64,000 nucleotides of DNA from Archegozetes longisetosus (Eukaryota > Arthropoda > Arachnida > Sarcoptiformes > Trhypochthoniidae). Positions 13,901-24,650 of this stretch are shown piece by piece (the stretch's first letter is position 1; the number at the start of each line of letters is the position of its first letter). Both the position numbers and the translations under genes were made by a program. The stretch is from NCBI GenBank assembly GCA_018873245.2, contig JAEMBT020000006.1, positions 6,097,855-6,161,854 on the forward strand. Reading direction: 5' to 3'. The notes beneath the pieces are model-generated. The model saw only the letters and a list, made by a program, of their open reading frames with translations. It was not told the origin of the DNA and searched no databases.

Positions 13901-15941
13901 CATTGTTTGTTATGTTCAGAAATTTATGCCAAACGGCCGAAGAAAATCCCAATCGGCTTCCTTTATTGAATCTCTTGGCAGAAATGGGCGCCAATAACTC
14001 GAAAATCGGTTATTCTCTTATTTACTATTTAAAAGCGAGCAAATCAACAGAAAATCGGATGTCTTCATATCGAGAATATGTGCGAACTCTCGGCAAAGAC
14101 TTAAATAGTTGCCTTCTGAGTGACCTGAAAGCGTGTCAAAACGATGATGTTAATATGTTTTGCTATTTAATACCAGAAGTTTACACACAATTCTCCAATA
14201 TTACCATTGGAAATTCAGAATTATTAAATCTGGTTGTTTCATGTATTGATTCGACACAATTGCAAGACTTAGTCAGTCATATATTAAATGGAAGTTTGAA
14301 AATGTTTAGAAAAGATTCACTTTTGTCTGTTTTAAGTAAGTTTATTGAAATTGTGCTATTGTAAATTAATTGTAACTGTTTTGGATAGATGCGAGTTTAG
14401 AGTGGGAAACGATCGAACAGTATTACTTATGGCAACTGATAGCTGCACACAATATACCAATTGAGCAAATAATTCCTATTCTTCCAAAATTAGAGTATAA
14501 TTGTAAGTTTGATAAGACTATACTTTATTGCTCTTTATTTTCCACTCGAAGAATATTAAGTTGTAAACTGATTTATTATTTGATAGCACACGCTGAAGCC
14601 TTAACAAATATAATGCTTTATTTACAACGAGAATCTCCGACTTCTAACTTAATTAAACACATCTTAGGCCGTGAATCTAAAGTTAATGATTTTTTCGTGG
14701 TTTCGGTTCTGAACTTTTGGACTCAAAATTATGCCGAAAAGTTATCAGAACTGATTAGCTCTTATTTAACAACTAAAGTGAGTTCTCCAGCGAAACGCAA
14801 CAAAAGGTATTCTCGATTGAAATTTAGTTATGATAAGTTGAAAACTAAAAATCAATTCTATCGATGCACTAGAAATACCAACAATAAAGCGCAGGTCAGC
14901 TCGAATGTAGAACAAGTTTTTGCTCATTTGGATAAATTGCGGCAGAAGAACAAGCATTTAACCTGTGAGTACAAAATGTGTCATTATTAAAGTGATGGAC
15001 AGCGTTTGATCATGAACGCGAACGTGGGTGTGAGCGTGCATAGCCTGAATAGTTAATATTGCTCCATTTTCTTTGCCAAATTTTTGATATAATCTATTTC
15101 AGTCGTTATATATGTTAATCATATGTTGATATAAATCTCATTTCTCAATTTAAATAAGATTCATGAACACAAGAAAGATTAAAAAATATAGGCTTTTGAA
15201 TCACATCTTGCACATAAAATACGCATGATCAAACACTTAGTACAATCGGATGATTAAGCACACGTTAAACTGTGCGCTTAAAAACAATTAAAGCCTATAA
15301 GAGATGAACCAAATAAGGAAAAGACTAACGAAACAAATAATATTTTGATAAATTTTATTTCATATGGGTCATAAATGTTAGTGATCTCTAGAAAGCTCAA
15401 CTTGGCGTATACTTTATCTTTGGGCTGTGCGTCAGTTTGAGGGCCTCATTTGTCGAGCGTGTCCATCACTATTTTAACTAATTTCTAACTGTATTTCCTT
15501 TACATTTCATAGTTTTCAATCAGGAAACAATGCAAACAGCTTTAGTTCAATTACAATCAGTAGCATCTGATGCACAAAAAACAAAGTCAGTCTAATTTAT
15601 TTAAATCAGTTTGAATTTAGTATAAAATCAAAATTCAATTTTCATAACAGATACAGTGATTTACTTGCGTTGGCTGAGGATTATGACCCAAAGCCAACGA
15701 CAAAACGTGGAGCAAAAAATACAAAAGCAAAGGCAAAGTTTTCTCATGTTTCTCATGCTAATAATGACTCTCATACGGAAAGCGACTCATCAGAGGTAAG
15801 CTGATAGTGTTGAAGTATGTAATTGATTAAAGTGGTAATTGAAACAATTTTTCAATATAGGAAGAAGTACCTTTAGTTAAACAACAGAAACAGGCCAATT
15901 CTAGGAAAAAACGGAAAAATATCGGCTCTGATAGTGACTAA
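10959..15941 (+). CDS. INTS3: Integrator complex subunit 3
   Basis: Subunit of the nuclear Integrator complex, which cleaves snRNA and attenuates nascent mRNAs; INTS3 also nucleates the SOSS single-strand-DNA repair complex. Thirteen exons: 10959-11033, 11323-11406, 11474-11557, 11890-12003, 12071-12952, 13034-13125, 13193-13627, 13704-14335, 14389-14502, 14587-14964, 15513-15585, 15651-15795, 15861-15941. Phase closes to 1062 residues. Near-identical family blocks are visible in exon 5 ([47 protein letters not shown]), exon 8 ([12 protein letters not shown]) and exon 9 ([14 protein letters not shown]). The C-terminus ends in the acidic, lysine-rich SDSD-type tail of the family. The start was set at MDPTKTS; a longer in-frame start at 10890 would add 23 residues unlike the family. 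A candidate AATAAA is at 16116-16121. Confidence 0.97.
14988..15474. mobile_element. MITE-like insertion in INTS3 intron 10
   Basis: This intron is 548 bases, against under 150 for most others in the gene. Its two ends carry inverted copies of AGTGATGGACA followed by GC-richer sequence (left near 14991, right near 15457-15472 as TGTCCATCACT). The inner sequence is more GC-rich than the surrounding intron, and no coding capacity is visible. A target duplication is not certain (TTATTAA and ATTTTAA flanks are only similar). Confidence 0.55.
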
Positions 15942-16159
15942 ACTTATACAAATTATATTATATTATAAATTAAATTGTTTTTAGTGTCCATTTCATTGTT
16001 TCATATTTCATTGTTTTGTTGTATATATCATTAATTGCTTCAGAGTCATCTTTAATTATTAAGAAAATTTATGCTTAGAATGATTTAAATATTTTGTATA
16101 TGATTTTTTAAAACAAATAAACTCAATACATTCAAGCTTTGAACACATTTAAACTAAAC

Positions 16160-18623
16160 TCAATATTTGACTGCGGGCAAGAAGAACTTGTGTCCACTCG
16201 ATTCGCCCTTAAATTTGAAATCAGATTTGACAGAACCCAGATCTAAAGCAGGACAATAGAGTCGGTCACCGAATTGGTTTTGATAAGTTGTCTCTGTGAT
16301 TTTGTCACCGATCGGCTGACAGAATTGTGCTTCGGTTGAAGTACGAAAGAGGTTTGGTTTCCTTCCGCTTTTGCGAGTTCTCTTTCCTGCTGTGTGCTGT
16401 TGTTTCCTCAGTGCTTGAGTCGATTCAGTGTTGTTTTGGGCTCTATTTGGAGAGACATCAGCAAAAAAAGTTTTGGTTGTTGTAGCGAAATCCATGTCGC
16501 CGTCAAACAATTTCATTGAGCTCTCATTTTTATGCTTTTTCTGTCTTCTTTCAGACTGAACGTAGTGTTTGCTTTCAATTCTAACCCTAGTCGAACTGTT
16601 TGTATTCTCGGTATTTGAGTCAACTTTAGTTTCTTTAAGGGAACTGCTTTGTTTCGTAGTTTCCTTGGTCTTTATTTGTTTCGATCTAATTGATAGTTCA
16701 TTTGGTGCGTCCAATAATCCCATCTCTTTAATATTGTCTACATCTCTAGTGACCACACGTCTAGGTTCTTCTAGTGTTCCAATAGTCCAACTGCTGTTTG
16801 TTTCTTTTGCAGTGCTAAACGATATCTTTTCGGATTGATTTGATACGATTTTGTTATTATTTACTGAAGTCTTTTCAAATGGTTGCTGTTTGCCGTTGTG
16901 GCGTCTATTTTCGATTGTATTAGTATTATTTTGTGTTTCAACTAAAGATTGAATAAGCGCATCCTTACTTCGTTCCGATTCATGTGCAACGCTGTTAGTC
17001 GAATCGATTTTACTCTCTTCAGTAGTCATCCTATGCATTGATCTATTAATTTGTTCAATTTCTACCGATTTGCTGTTGAGTTCTTTACTTTGCCTACGAT
17101 TTGTTTGCTTTTCGTCTTTATGATTTGTGTCAACTTTAGGTAATTTAATGTTAGCGACAGTCGAACAGCAAACATTTGATTTTTTGCCATTAGTACTAGC
17201 AGTAGGACTCGGTTTTTCTACTTTCGAGTTGTCATTAATAATGACAAAATTTTTATAGCTTTCTTTACTAACAGTATTGAAATAGCCGTCTCCGCCTGCT
17301 TTCAAACTAGTACTCGGCCTAACTTTAGACTTCTTTTTACTTGATCTCATAACATTTGAATTATTTATTTTCAATTGACTCTGTTTTTCTGCTAAGTTCT
17401 CCTCTGAGTTTGGTTTCGAACAGGGCATAACTATCGCCACACTTTTTGATAAGCTCTCATTAATCTGCTTAGCAGTTGAATCATAAGTCGTATTGAAAGT
17501 TGTTTTTAGTTCCATCGGTCCCTCGAGACGCAAATTATCTTTAGGTCTGGTTCGCTTGGGTCGCGTGACAACCCATTGAGATTCTGACGAATTAATGCAT
17601 TTATCCATACCTTGAATATCACTGTTTGACTTATGCGGTTGTTCACAAATACACTTAAGATCTAGTTCTTTACCCGAATCACTGTCACTCAATGTATTTA
17701 TAGGAGGAAGTATTGATCGATTCACTTGCGAATCATCCGATTTATCTCTTACACAAGTCTTACTCTGGTTTGGCTCCTGATCTGTTTTATCAAAATGCGA
17801 TCCATTTATTTGAGATAAAGAACGTGTTATTTCTTTTATTTGATCGGGAGATCTCTCCCACTGCTTTCGACATTTCTCCTTTTGTTGATAGCACTTATTT
17901 TCATCATTCTCCGCACTTTCTTGGTCTAAGACTTTGTCTTGAAACTCAACTTTAGTTTTATCTTCAGTTTTGGCAATTGTTTGATTGAGTTGAGTGGTTT
18001 TGATGAAATCACAGCGATGTTCACTATAGAGATTAAATAGAAAAAAGCAAAATAATCACAAATGAGATAACATGATATCCTCAAAATAGCATTGCGTTAG
18101 ATATCGCTTTCGATCATTTAAGACAAGAGGTCACGCAATTAAACTAATGTTTGTTGCAAATATATATTTTCGACCTAAAAACTTTTGGCTAATATAAAAA
18201 ATACTGATTAGTTTGAGAATTAAGTCCACTGCACATCACACCCACTATATGGTGCAAAATGACATTAATAGAAGATGAGCACAAATATATTAAAAAAAAG
18301 TTAACAAAAAAATCAAATGAAAGTTAAGTAACCAAAGCTACGAGAAACCAACAAACTGATCGAATTGGTTTGTAATAGAAACAATTCATATAGATTCCAA
18401 TAGAGCGATAGCACCCAAGAGGACGTGCCACCCCTTCACCAACTTTGATATCACACAATTCGTACCTACAATAATGACTATACCTTTCACTTTCTGCACC
18501 GATGGAGTTAACCTCAATCGGCTCTTCGATGATTGTATCCAATATTCGGAATCGTTTCAAATGTTCCGGTGCGTGAAGTAATAGAAAAAGATGCCACGAA
18601 GAAGAAGAACTGCGACATCTCAT
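16160..18623 (-). CDS. Unrecognised low-complexity nuclear-type protein, 667 residues
   Basis: I do not recognise this gene. Two exons, 18484-18623 and 16160-18023, join in phase (Ser codon split AG|T) to 667 residues. The N-terminus has a Ser run and a short ordered-looking stretch (HAPEHLKRFRILDTIIEE). The middle, about 500 residues, is disordered: rich in Ser, Thr, Asn, Lys and Glu, with several basic clusters (RPKRTRP, KKKSKVRP, GKRTRKSGRK) that could be nuclear-localisation signals. The last 45 residues look ordered and conserved (YQNQFGDRLYCPALDLGS, then FKGESSGHKFFLPAVKY) and may be a small domain or binding motif. It is tail-to-tail with INTS3, 218 bases between stops. The long uninterrupted frame across a splice joint supports a real gene; function unknown. 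Confidence 0.75.
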
Positions 18624-21368
18624 TATTATTTGAGTCGATTATGAAAAATTTGGCAAAAATACACTTGAACGACAGTTTGATTATCGATTAGTAAGAATTA
18701 ATTGAATAAAATTGGTTTTGATAGAAGCGATAGTTTAGTATAGTTTGATAAGCAATTAATTAAACATTTGTATTTTAATAAACTAAGTTTTATGAACTAA
18801 GTTTGATTGGGTGGAAGGCTCGAATTTTGCGGTTATTCTATAAACTGTACATAAGAGTCACTCGTGCCTATAATGTTGCTAAGTTATCAAACTCAGGCCA
18901 AAAAACATTGCCGACCTATCATTCTTTATTTCATAGAAATTTTTATTTCAACAATTAGTGTCGCAGTAATTTTGCGCAATAACTGCTTAATTATGTTTTT
19001 AGTTACGCCTATAATGCGGAAGCGTTGGTCTATTCCTCCAGGAACTATATGTCCACTTTTGTACAAACTATCGCATGTTTTAGTCATGATAACATTACTA
19101 AACTCCTCGGCCGGTCGAATCGCTAGAATATGCAAAATATACATTTCATTGCCTCACTTTTTATGCGTCAGTGCCTCGAAAGAAGGACGAACTTTAATGC
19201 ACTTCTCATTAATTGCCATTTGCTCTATATTTTAGTCAGACTTTAATTATTAAACATTTCAACTATAACTTAGTAGTTATAATAACTCTGAATTATTAAT
19301 TTCTATTTTGATAGTAAATATTGCTTTGTTTTGATGGAAACAATGTAAAAATATTTCAGTGTAGTCTGCAATCGAGTATGTAATCTTATAATCTTAGAGC
19401 ACTATAGGTTCAAACAGTTTCAGCTCAATCAAAGTTAAGTCCAATAATTATTGAACCGAATAAACGATTGTCTGGCTCTTTCGTTGATACTTCATTTTCT
19501 ATTTGACAATCAATTAGTTTCAATCAATATTTTTTGGATCAATCTTACAAAATGCTTTGAAATTGTCACTCAGATATCCAGTTTTTGAAACACGTATTCG
19601 ACTTTCAGGTACTCCTTACAGTCAAGTTTTCAAAGATTTTGTCATCAATTTTACAGTTTGAAATAGCAATTGTTCGGGAAAATGTTCAAGTCAGCAATCA
19701 TTTTAGAAAACAGTGATCTTTATGTACAATAATGAAAAAATAAAAGTGGCAATGGAAAAAGTCTACTTTTAGAGCTGAAATTTCAAAGAGAAAAAGTTTA
19801 AAAACCAAGTCAAAGCCAATTTTTTTATTGATGATCAATTCTTATCCCCGGTAAGAATTTATTTTTATATTTAGCACAAACATTTCTAGTAGAAATTGCT
19901 CTTTCTAAAAGTGAGCTTAGATTTTGGTAACTCATCTTCTCACTTACAAGCTCATTGGCGAACAATTGGTTGCTTACATAGTCAACTTATAAGTGAGAAA
20001 ACAATCAAAACCCTAGTCCACTTTCACTTAGACATAATTAATTTGATTTATCTCAAGGTTAGTAAACAAGTTACAAATATGATTCCTCTGATTTTTCTTA
20101 ATTAGAATTTTTGCATCGAATTAAATTTCTCATTGACCGTTAGTGATAGCAACTACGAAGCTCATTTATTTCATTATTGTGCAAACAGGACATCAATTTA
20201 CTAGTAATAACTAACATGAATGCACTTCTAAAGTATGAATGAAAAAAACCTATTATCCTGAAATGTCCGTTTCATACTTTGGATGCATTCTTATCAGCTA
20301 TTTTAATGTAAGGTTAAAACACTTGCATTACTCTGTCTGTACTGGCATTCAAAGCTTACAGGAATACTTTCGATATGAATCTCTAAGTCTTTGTTTGAGT
20401 AATCATCGGAAGTTTGTTTCGCAAATATTTGCCTAATAACTATTGCTTGCGACCTACAATGACCAGCATAAGGATTTCGAAACAAGCTTTACTTGAGCTC
20501 AACTCACATAAATCATCTTCATTATTAGTAACTAAACCTTATCTAATGATCGTCTACTAAATCTATAGTTTAATTAGAGTGAAAGCAACTTTTTATCGTT
20601 TGCTTTCATTAGATTTTGATAATTTTATAATCATCTAGACTTACCCACAAATACATATCTGACAAATGCACTTCTCTTTGTTGCTAACAGGCATTGTCAT
20701 CATATTAATGATAATTTTACAACTTTTCAAATTATTTGATGATTAAATCAAATACGAAATCAAACTTTTAAGTCAATATCAGTTTGTGGATCACAGCATA
20801 CGCTTCTGCTTAGAAGAGTTTCGAAACTTCGAGATTGAAGTGTGTGACCAGTGAAGACACAGTAAATTGAGAAAAAATTTGAAAGTTGACTCATTAGATC
20901 CAACTAACTATCATAGACTTTTATATAGAAATCGTAACCAAGGATACTGTTAGGTTTGTTAATTATTAATCTAGTATTATTGCACAAATACGTACTCACA
21001 TAATAAATTTTGGTTTATTGTGTTACTCGGTTTGAAGATCAGCATTATATCAAATTGAAAACTAAGGATAATAAGTTCTACTAATTAGGTATGCGACTCA
21101 GGATTTTCATCGTTGTTGCAAAAATTTCAAGCAATTCAGTAAATGTTGCAATGTTTCAATTTTCTGACATTAATAATTAAAACTGTAGTATGAAACGATC
21201 TGAAAGCACTAGAAAAAGACAGCAAATTCATAAAAGTTTGATAGCAAAATTGATGACTTGGTTTATAAACTTTTTATAAGGACTAAAGCAAGATTCTCAT
21301 TAATAGTAATAGGACTGCAGGTTTTTTTATCCAACTTTTACAAATTGAAATTTATGCGTTTTGCTAAA
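18624..21368. other. Gene-poor stretch with one broken reading frame
   Basis: About 2.7 kb of AT-rich sequence. The only coding-like signal is the minus-strand fragment at 18926-19220 (own entry). Other open frames (19896-20105, 20239-20436) are short, lack recognisable motifs and sit in sequence of ordinary composition. No RNA gene or clear repeat seen. Confidence 0.5.
18926..19220 (-). pseudogene. Broken protein-like fragment with an internal stop
   Basis: Reading the minus strand from an ATG near 19220, a frame runs for 97 codons interrupted once by TGA (about 19150). The translation has non-random composition and a globular look, including FSNVIMTKTCDSLYKSG and IVPGGIDQRFRIIGVTKN, unlike the random frames around it. 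I do not recognise the family. It could be a decayed transposon or cellular gene copy, or an old viral insertion. Only the interrupted frame supports it. Confidence 0.35.
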
Positions 21369-21385
21369 CCTAACCTAACCTAACC
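21369..21385 (+). repeat. Interstitial telomere-like (CCTAA)3CC
   Basis: Three perfect CCTAA units and a partial fourth. On the other strand this is TTAGG, the ancestral arthropod telomere repeat. It lies about 50 bases from the left end of a decayed hAT element. Confidence 0.8.
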
Positions 21386-21417
21386 AAAGATAGCTTTATT
21401 TAAGTTATGTGTACCAG

Positions 21418-22370
21418 GCGCGACCGTAACCAGCTGGGCAGAAGGGGCCGGGCCCCTAGATATTTTTTAAAAATTTAAATGCAGGTCTGAAGGGATGAAA
21501 AAAATAGTTTTATTTTGTAATACAACAAAAAACAATGAAAACGCATTTTTATGAATTTGTATTTGAACGCCTAAATAGATTGTAAGTTATTTATATAAGA
21601 AGGTTTCTCAAATTAATCAGAAGTACAATGCGCTAATCAAATTTATTGAAAGCATTTTGTATGATGTGTTAAGACAATACATTAGTTTTCATAAGTCGAT
21701 TTCAGAATATTCAGAACACATAGAACAATAATTCGTTACAATTTCAAGCAGTTTTTCAGCCAAAACTTATCAATTTCATAAAATGAATCTTTTTGCGCAT
21801 CAATTAACTGGTTATTGTTAAATATAAGTGAGAGATTTGACAGTAAAATGGCATGTACTTTGTTGGTAATAAGCACTATTCATCCAAAGTCTAAGTTATT
21901 TATGAACTTTGATGACATAACACTATTTAATACTCATTATAACTTAAATTTAGATAATTTGAAACAAAATTGTGAAACAGCAAAAATACCTTTCAAAGTT
22001 ATTGAACACATTTTCAGTCTTTATGACAAACAATGATTTTTGTCAATCTATGTATGACTTATTAAATTTTGTAAAAATATGCTTATTGGTTGTGTAGATG
22101 CTTAACGTGAAAGAAGTTTCTCTACCTTCAAAATAGCTAAAACTTATTTCAGAGATTCTATAGCTGATGAATAATTGAATGGTTTAGCTCTAAAATCTAC
22201 ATGGCAAGAAACTGCCTCTAATTTAAATTTAGATCAATTTGTTATTTAATTTGCAGAAAATCATTGTAATAGAAAAATAACTTTGTTATAAATTTTGATA
22301 CAATTAAATTCATTAGTGCCAAAAAAGTTTTTGGTCCCTCAACCCAGAAACCTGATTACGGCAGTGGTGT
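21418..22370 (+). mobile_element. Decayed hAT-type DNA transposon
   Basis: A GC-rich end (GGGGCCGGGCCCC near 21446-21458) stands out from AT-rich DNA, and the far end near 22330-22370 carries imperfectly inverted sequence (GTAACCAG left, GCCGTAATCAGG right). Between them only the last part of a transposase survives: an open stretch at 21815-22036, then a frame with stops holding ERSFSTFKIAKTYF and LNGLALKSTWQ, the hAT C-terminal dimerisation motif. The catalytic core is missing, so this is an internally deleted, dead copy. Boundaries are approximate. Confidence 0.7.
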
Positions 22371-22448
22371 TAGATCAACATTAATAAGGCTAATGTAGTA
22401 TTTATGAATATTATTTTAATACAAACAAATCTCTTGTCAACCTTCAAT

Positions 22449-22850
22449 TCAATTAGTCTGAAAACATGACTTATATGTGAGGTCTTCGAGGATGACAAGA
22501 ATTTTGTAATATATTTGATTTAAGAGCCTTTTTGATTGATTTAGTTTAGCGCATATTTTATCTGCTCTATGAACACTATTTCTGTAAATATATTGGTTGC
22601 TTTGTGATCTGACTTTTTCCTTGAATAGTAAGAGTGCAGTTTCTTTTTCGTCAACTTTTTTCATAAGTTCTACCACTTCTTTTAAGTCATCATTGTTGAT
22701 ATAATGTGGGCAGTATTGTTGCTTTCGTAGAATCCAATTGAATTTACTGTGAAATAGCCATAAGAAATCAATGGCTTCTGAAATGGATTCTTCTGCTTCT
22801 TTCTTCAGTCTTTGAATAATTTTCGGTGCATGAATAAGGTTCTTCGTCAT
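22449..22850 (-). CDS. Hypothetical helical protein, 133 residues
   Basis: Not recognised. From the ATG at 22850 the frame gives 133 residues, rich in Lys, Leu, Ile and Glu, predicted by eye to be mostly helical (KIIQRLKKEAEESISEAID, then KEVVELMKKVDEKETALLL), with no signal peptide or membrane segment. The same frame stays open about 31 codons upstream of that ATG with protein-like sequence (DLYLKDPSDELTIEISGK), so it may be the last exon of a longer gene or the remains of one. A pyrimidine-rich acceptor (CTCTTTCAG) lies about 120 bases upstream, but the sequence after it is closed in all frames. Real coding is plausible, not proven. Confidence 0.4.
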   Translation of the reverse strand: MTKNLIHAPKIIQRLKKEAEESISEAIDFLWLFHSKFNWILRKQQYCPHYINNDDLKEVVELMKKVDEKETALLLFKEKVRSQSNQYIYRNSVHRADKICAKLNQSKRLLNQIYYKILVILEDLTYKSCFQTN

Positions 22851-24650
22851 TTTAAATGAATAATAGATTTGCCACTAATTTCAATCGTTAATTCGTCTGA
22901 GGGGTCTTTCAAATATAAATCATATATCTTTAAATAATTATTTTATAATGTAAAGGATGAGATGTTTCTGAAAGAGTGATTGAAATCGTCGTTAATTGCT
23001 GTCACTTTCAGTTGTGGATTAAATCAATGAGTAATAACAGTTAGACAAATGGTACTCAATATCTAAGAATTTCAAATGATTTCAAATCTAATCTTAAATC
23101 ATAGGCAACAAATTGGTTCTAATTTTAATTAAATGAGTTTCTGAACTTCATACCTTGTAAAGAGTTTGATAAACAATATCAAAATTCAAATGAATAGGTC
23201 TTTAAATTCAAGCGCTTTAGACCTCAAAAGAGATTGAAGTGATTTAAATTTTTGATTTTTAAGCTCAATCAAATCAATGAGTTTTATTGAATAAAGATTT
23301 CGAATGCATTGTATGCTCTAACAGTTCAGTATTTGAAGTTTCAATGACCTTAATCTAAAATCGGTGCTTATATGGTTGCAGAACGAGCTACTATAATTAA
23401 ACCCATTTATATATAGGGTGTTTCATAAGTCCCCAGACATTCAAATGAGTTTTGCATTATTGAGAGCACGTGCTTAACGTAATCTGCTAATTAGAGTTAA
23501 GCGTTTTCGGATTCTTAACAGAAGTTTGCTATACAGAATCCTTACTTCTGATTTGGATTCTATGTACTGCACCAGCTTTCAGTAATGTCAAACTTATTTC
23601 AGTGTCAGGGGCTTAGGAAACATCCTATACATGTAAATTTTAGTAAGTTTGATGCAGATAAATATCAGTACAAGTGCATACAATCAAAAGCTTAATCTAT
23701 TAGATACTCATTCATTGTAAGTATGATTTCAGATATGACATCTTGAAAATTTACTTAAATTCATAACTTTAGAGCAGAATTTCCTCTTATTCAGAATAAA
23801 ATTGTTGCAGATCGTTCTGATATGAGTGATCACAGAACTACACCTTATGATCAAACATATAGTTAGCGTTACGTGAGCGCGATCTACTTCGAAATAATAA
23901 TATCACTATTTATGTATGTCTGTGTGTCTGTCGCTATATATCGCACTGTTAGATTTAGCAAGACCCGAAAGACAGGATATTCTTATAGCCCAAAAGTGGC
24001 CACTGGTCACTTCGGTAGGTAAAAATATGTGAATAAGTAATTCGAAACCTATAATCTGCATACTTGAATAAGCAAATGTCATATTTCTTAATAGAATATC
24101 TTATGTAAAATTTAACGTGTTGCGATTCGCCTTTTCTCTACGTCTTACACTAAAACTAACTTTTGCTGCATCATAGTAGATAAGTTTCATAGCAAACATA
24201 GATTTTTTCAATAGTTTCACCCATTGGGTAACATTGGTTTCACTAAACAAGTATTCGTTCTTCCTATTATCAGTTTATTGTTTTCAAAATTTTTAGCGCA
24301 AACATTCAATTATGCCTATCTCGTTATTGTAATCAGTCTTTGCAAATGATTAGTTACGTTAAAAATAAAGTTCGCAATAATTTGAATCTGTCGAAAAAAC
24401 ATTGATGTACTATTCACAGTTAATAATGTCTCAAATAAAAATGTATTTTCCATTGTTTTAAAACATATAAATCATCAGATAGTCTTTTGAGTGAGAAATG
24501 ATATGCTACAGTTTATGGGTAAAAACTTTTTTGAAACAATCATATATAATAAATACAGTAATCTATACAATTTTCAATAACATTATAATCAATATATTAA
24601 ATACTTTACAATATTTTAGGTATTAAAATAAATATCAAAAACTAAAGTAA
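22851..24650. other. Intergenic stretch with one inverted-repeat element
   Basis: AT-rich sequence between the hypothetical gene and FEM1B. It contains a MITE-like element at 23412-23629 (own entry). Nothing else supported. Confidence 0.5.
23412..23629. mobile_element. 218-base MITE with TATAGG ends
   Basis: The sequence begins TATAGGGTGTTTCATAAG and ends with the imperfect complement (CTTAGGAAACATCCTATA). Similarity between the two arms runs about 40 bases inward, with mismatches. There is no coding capacity. TA at both ends fits a mariner-type target site. Family assignment is inference. Confidence 0.7.

Noticed and set aside
16569..16838. 89-codon plus-strand frame
   Set aside because: Antisense shadow of the 667-residue protein.
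18324..18483. Extension of the unknown gene's first exon
   Set aside because: The frame continues past a good GTATAG donor, but splicing at 18484 restores the long downstream frame; the extension is intron.
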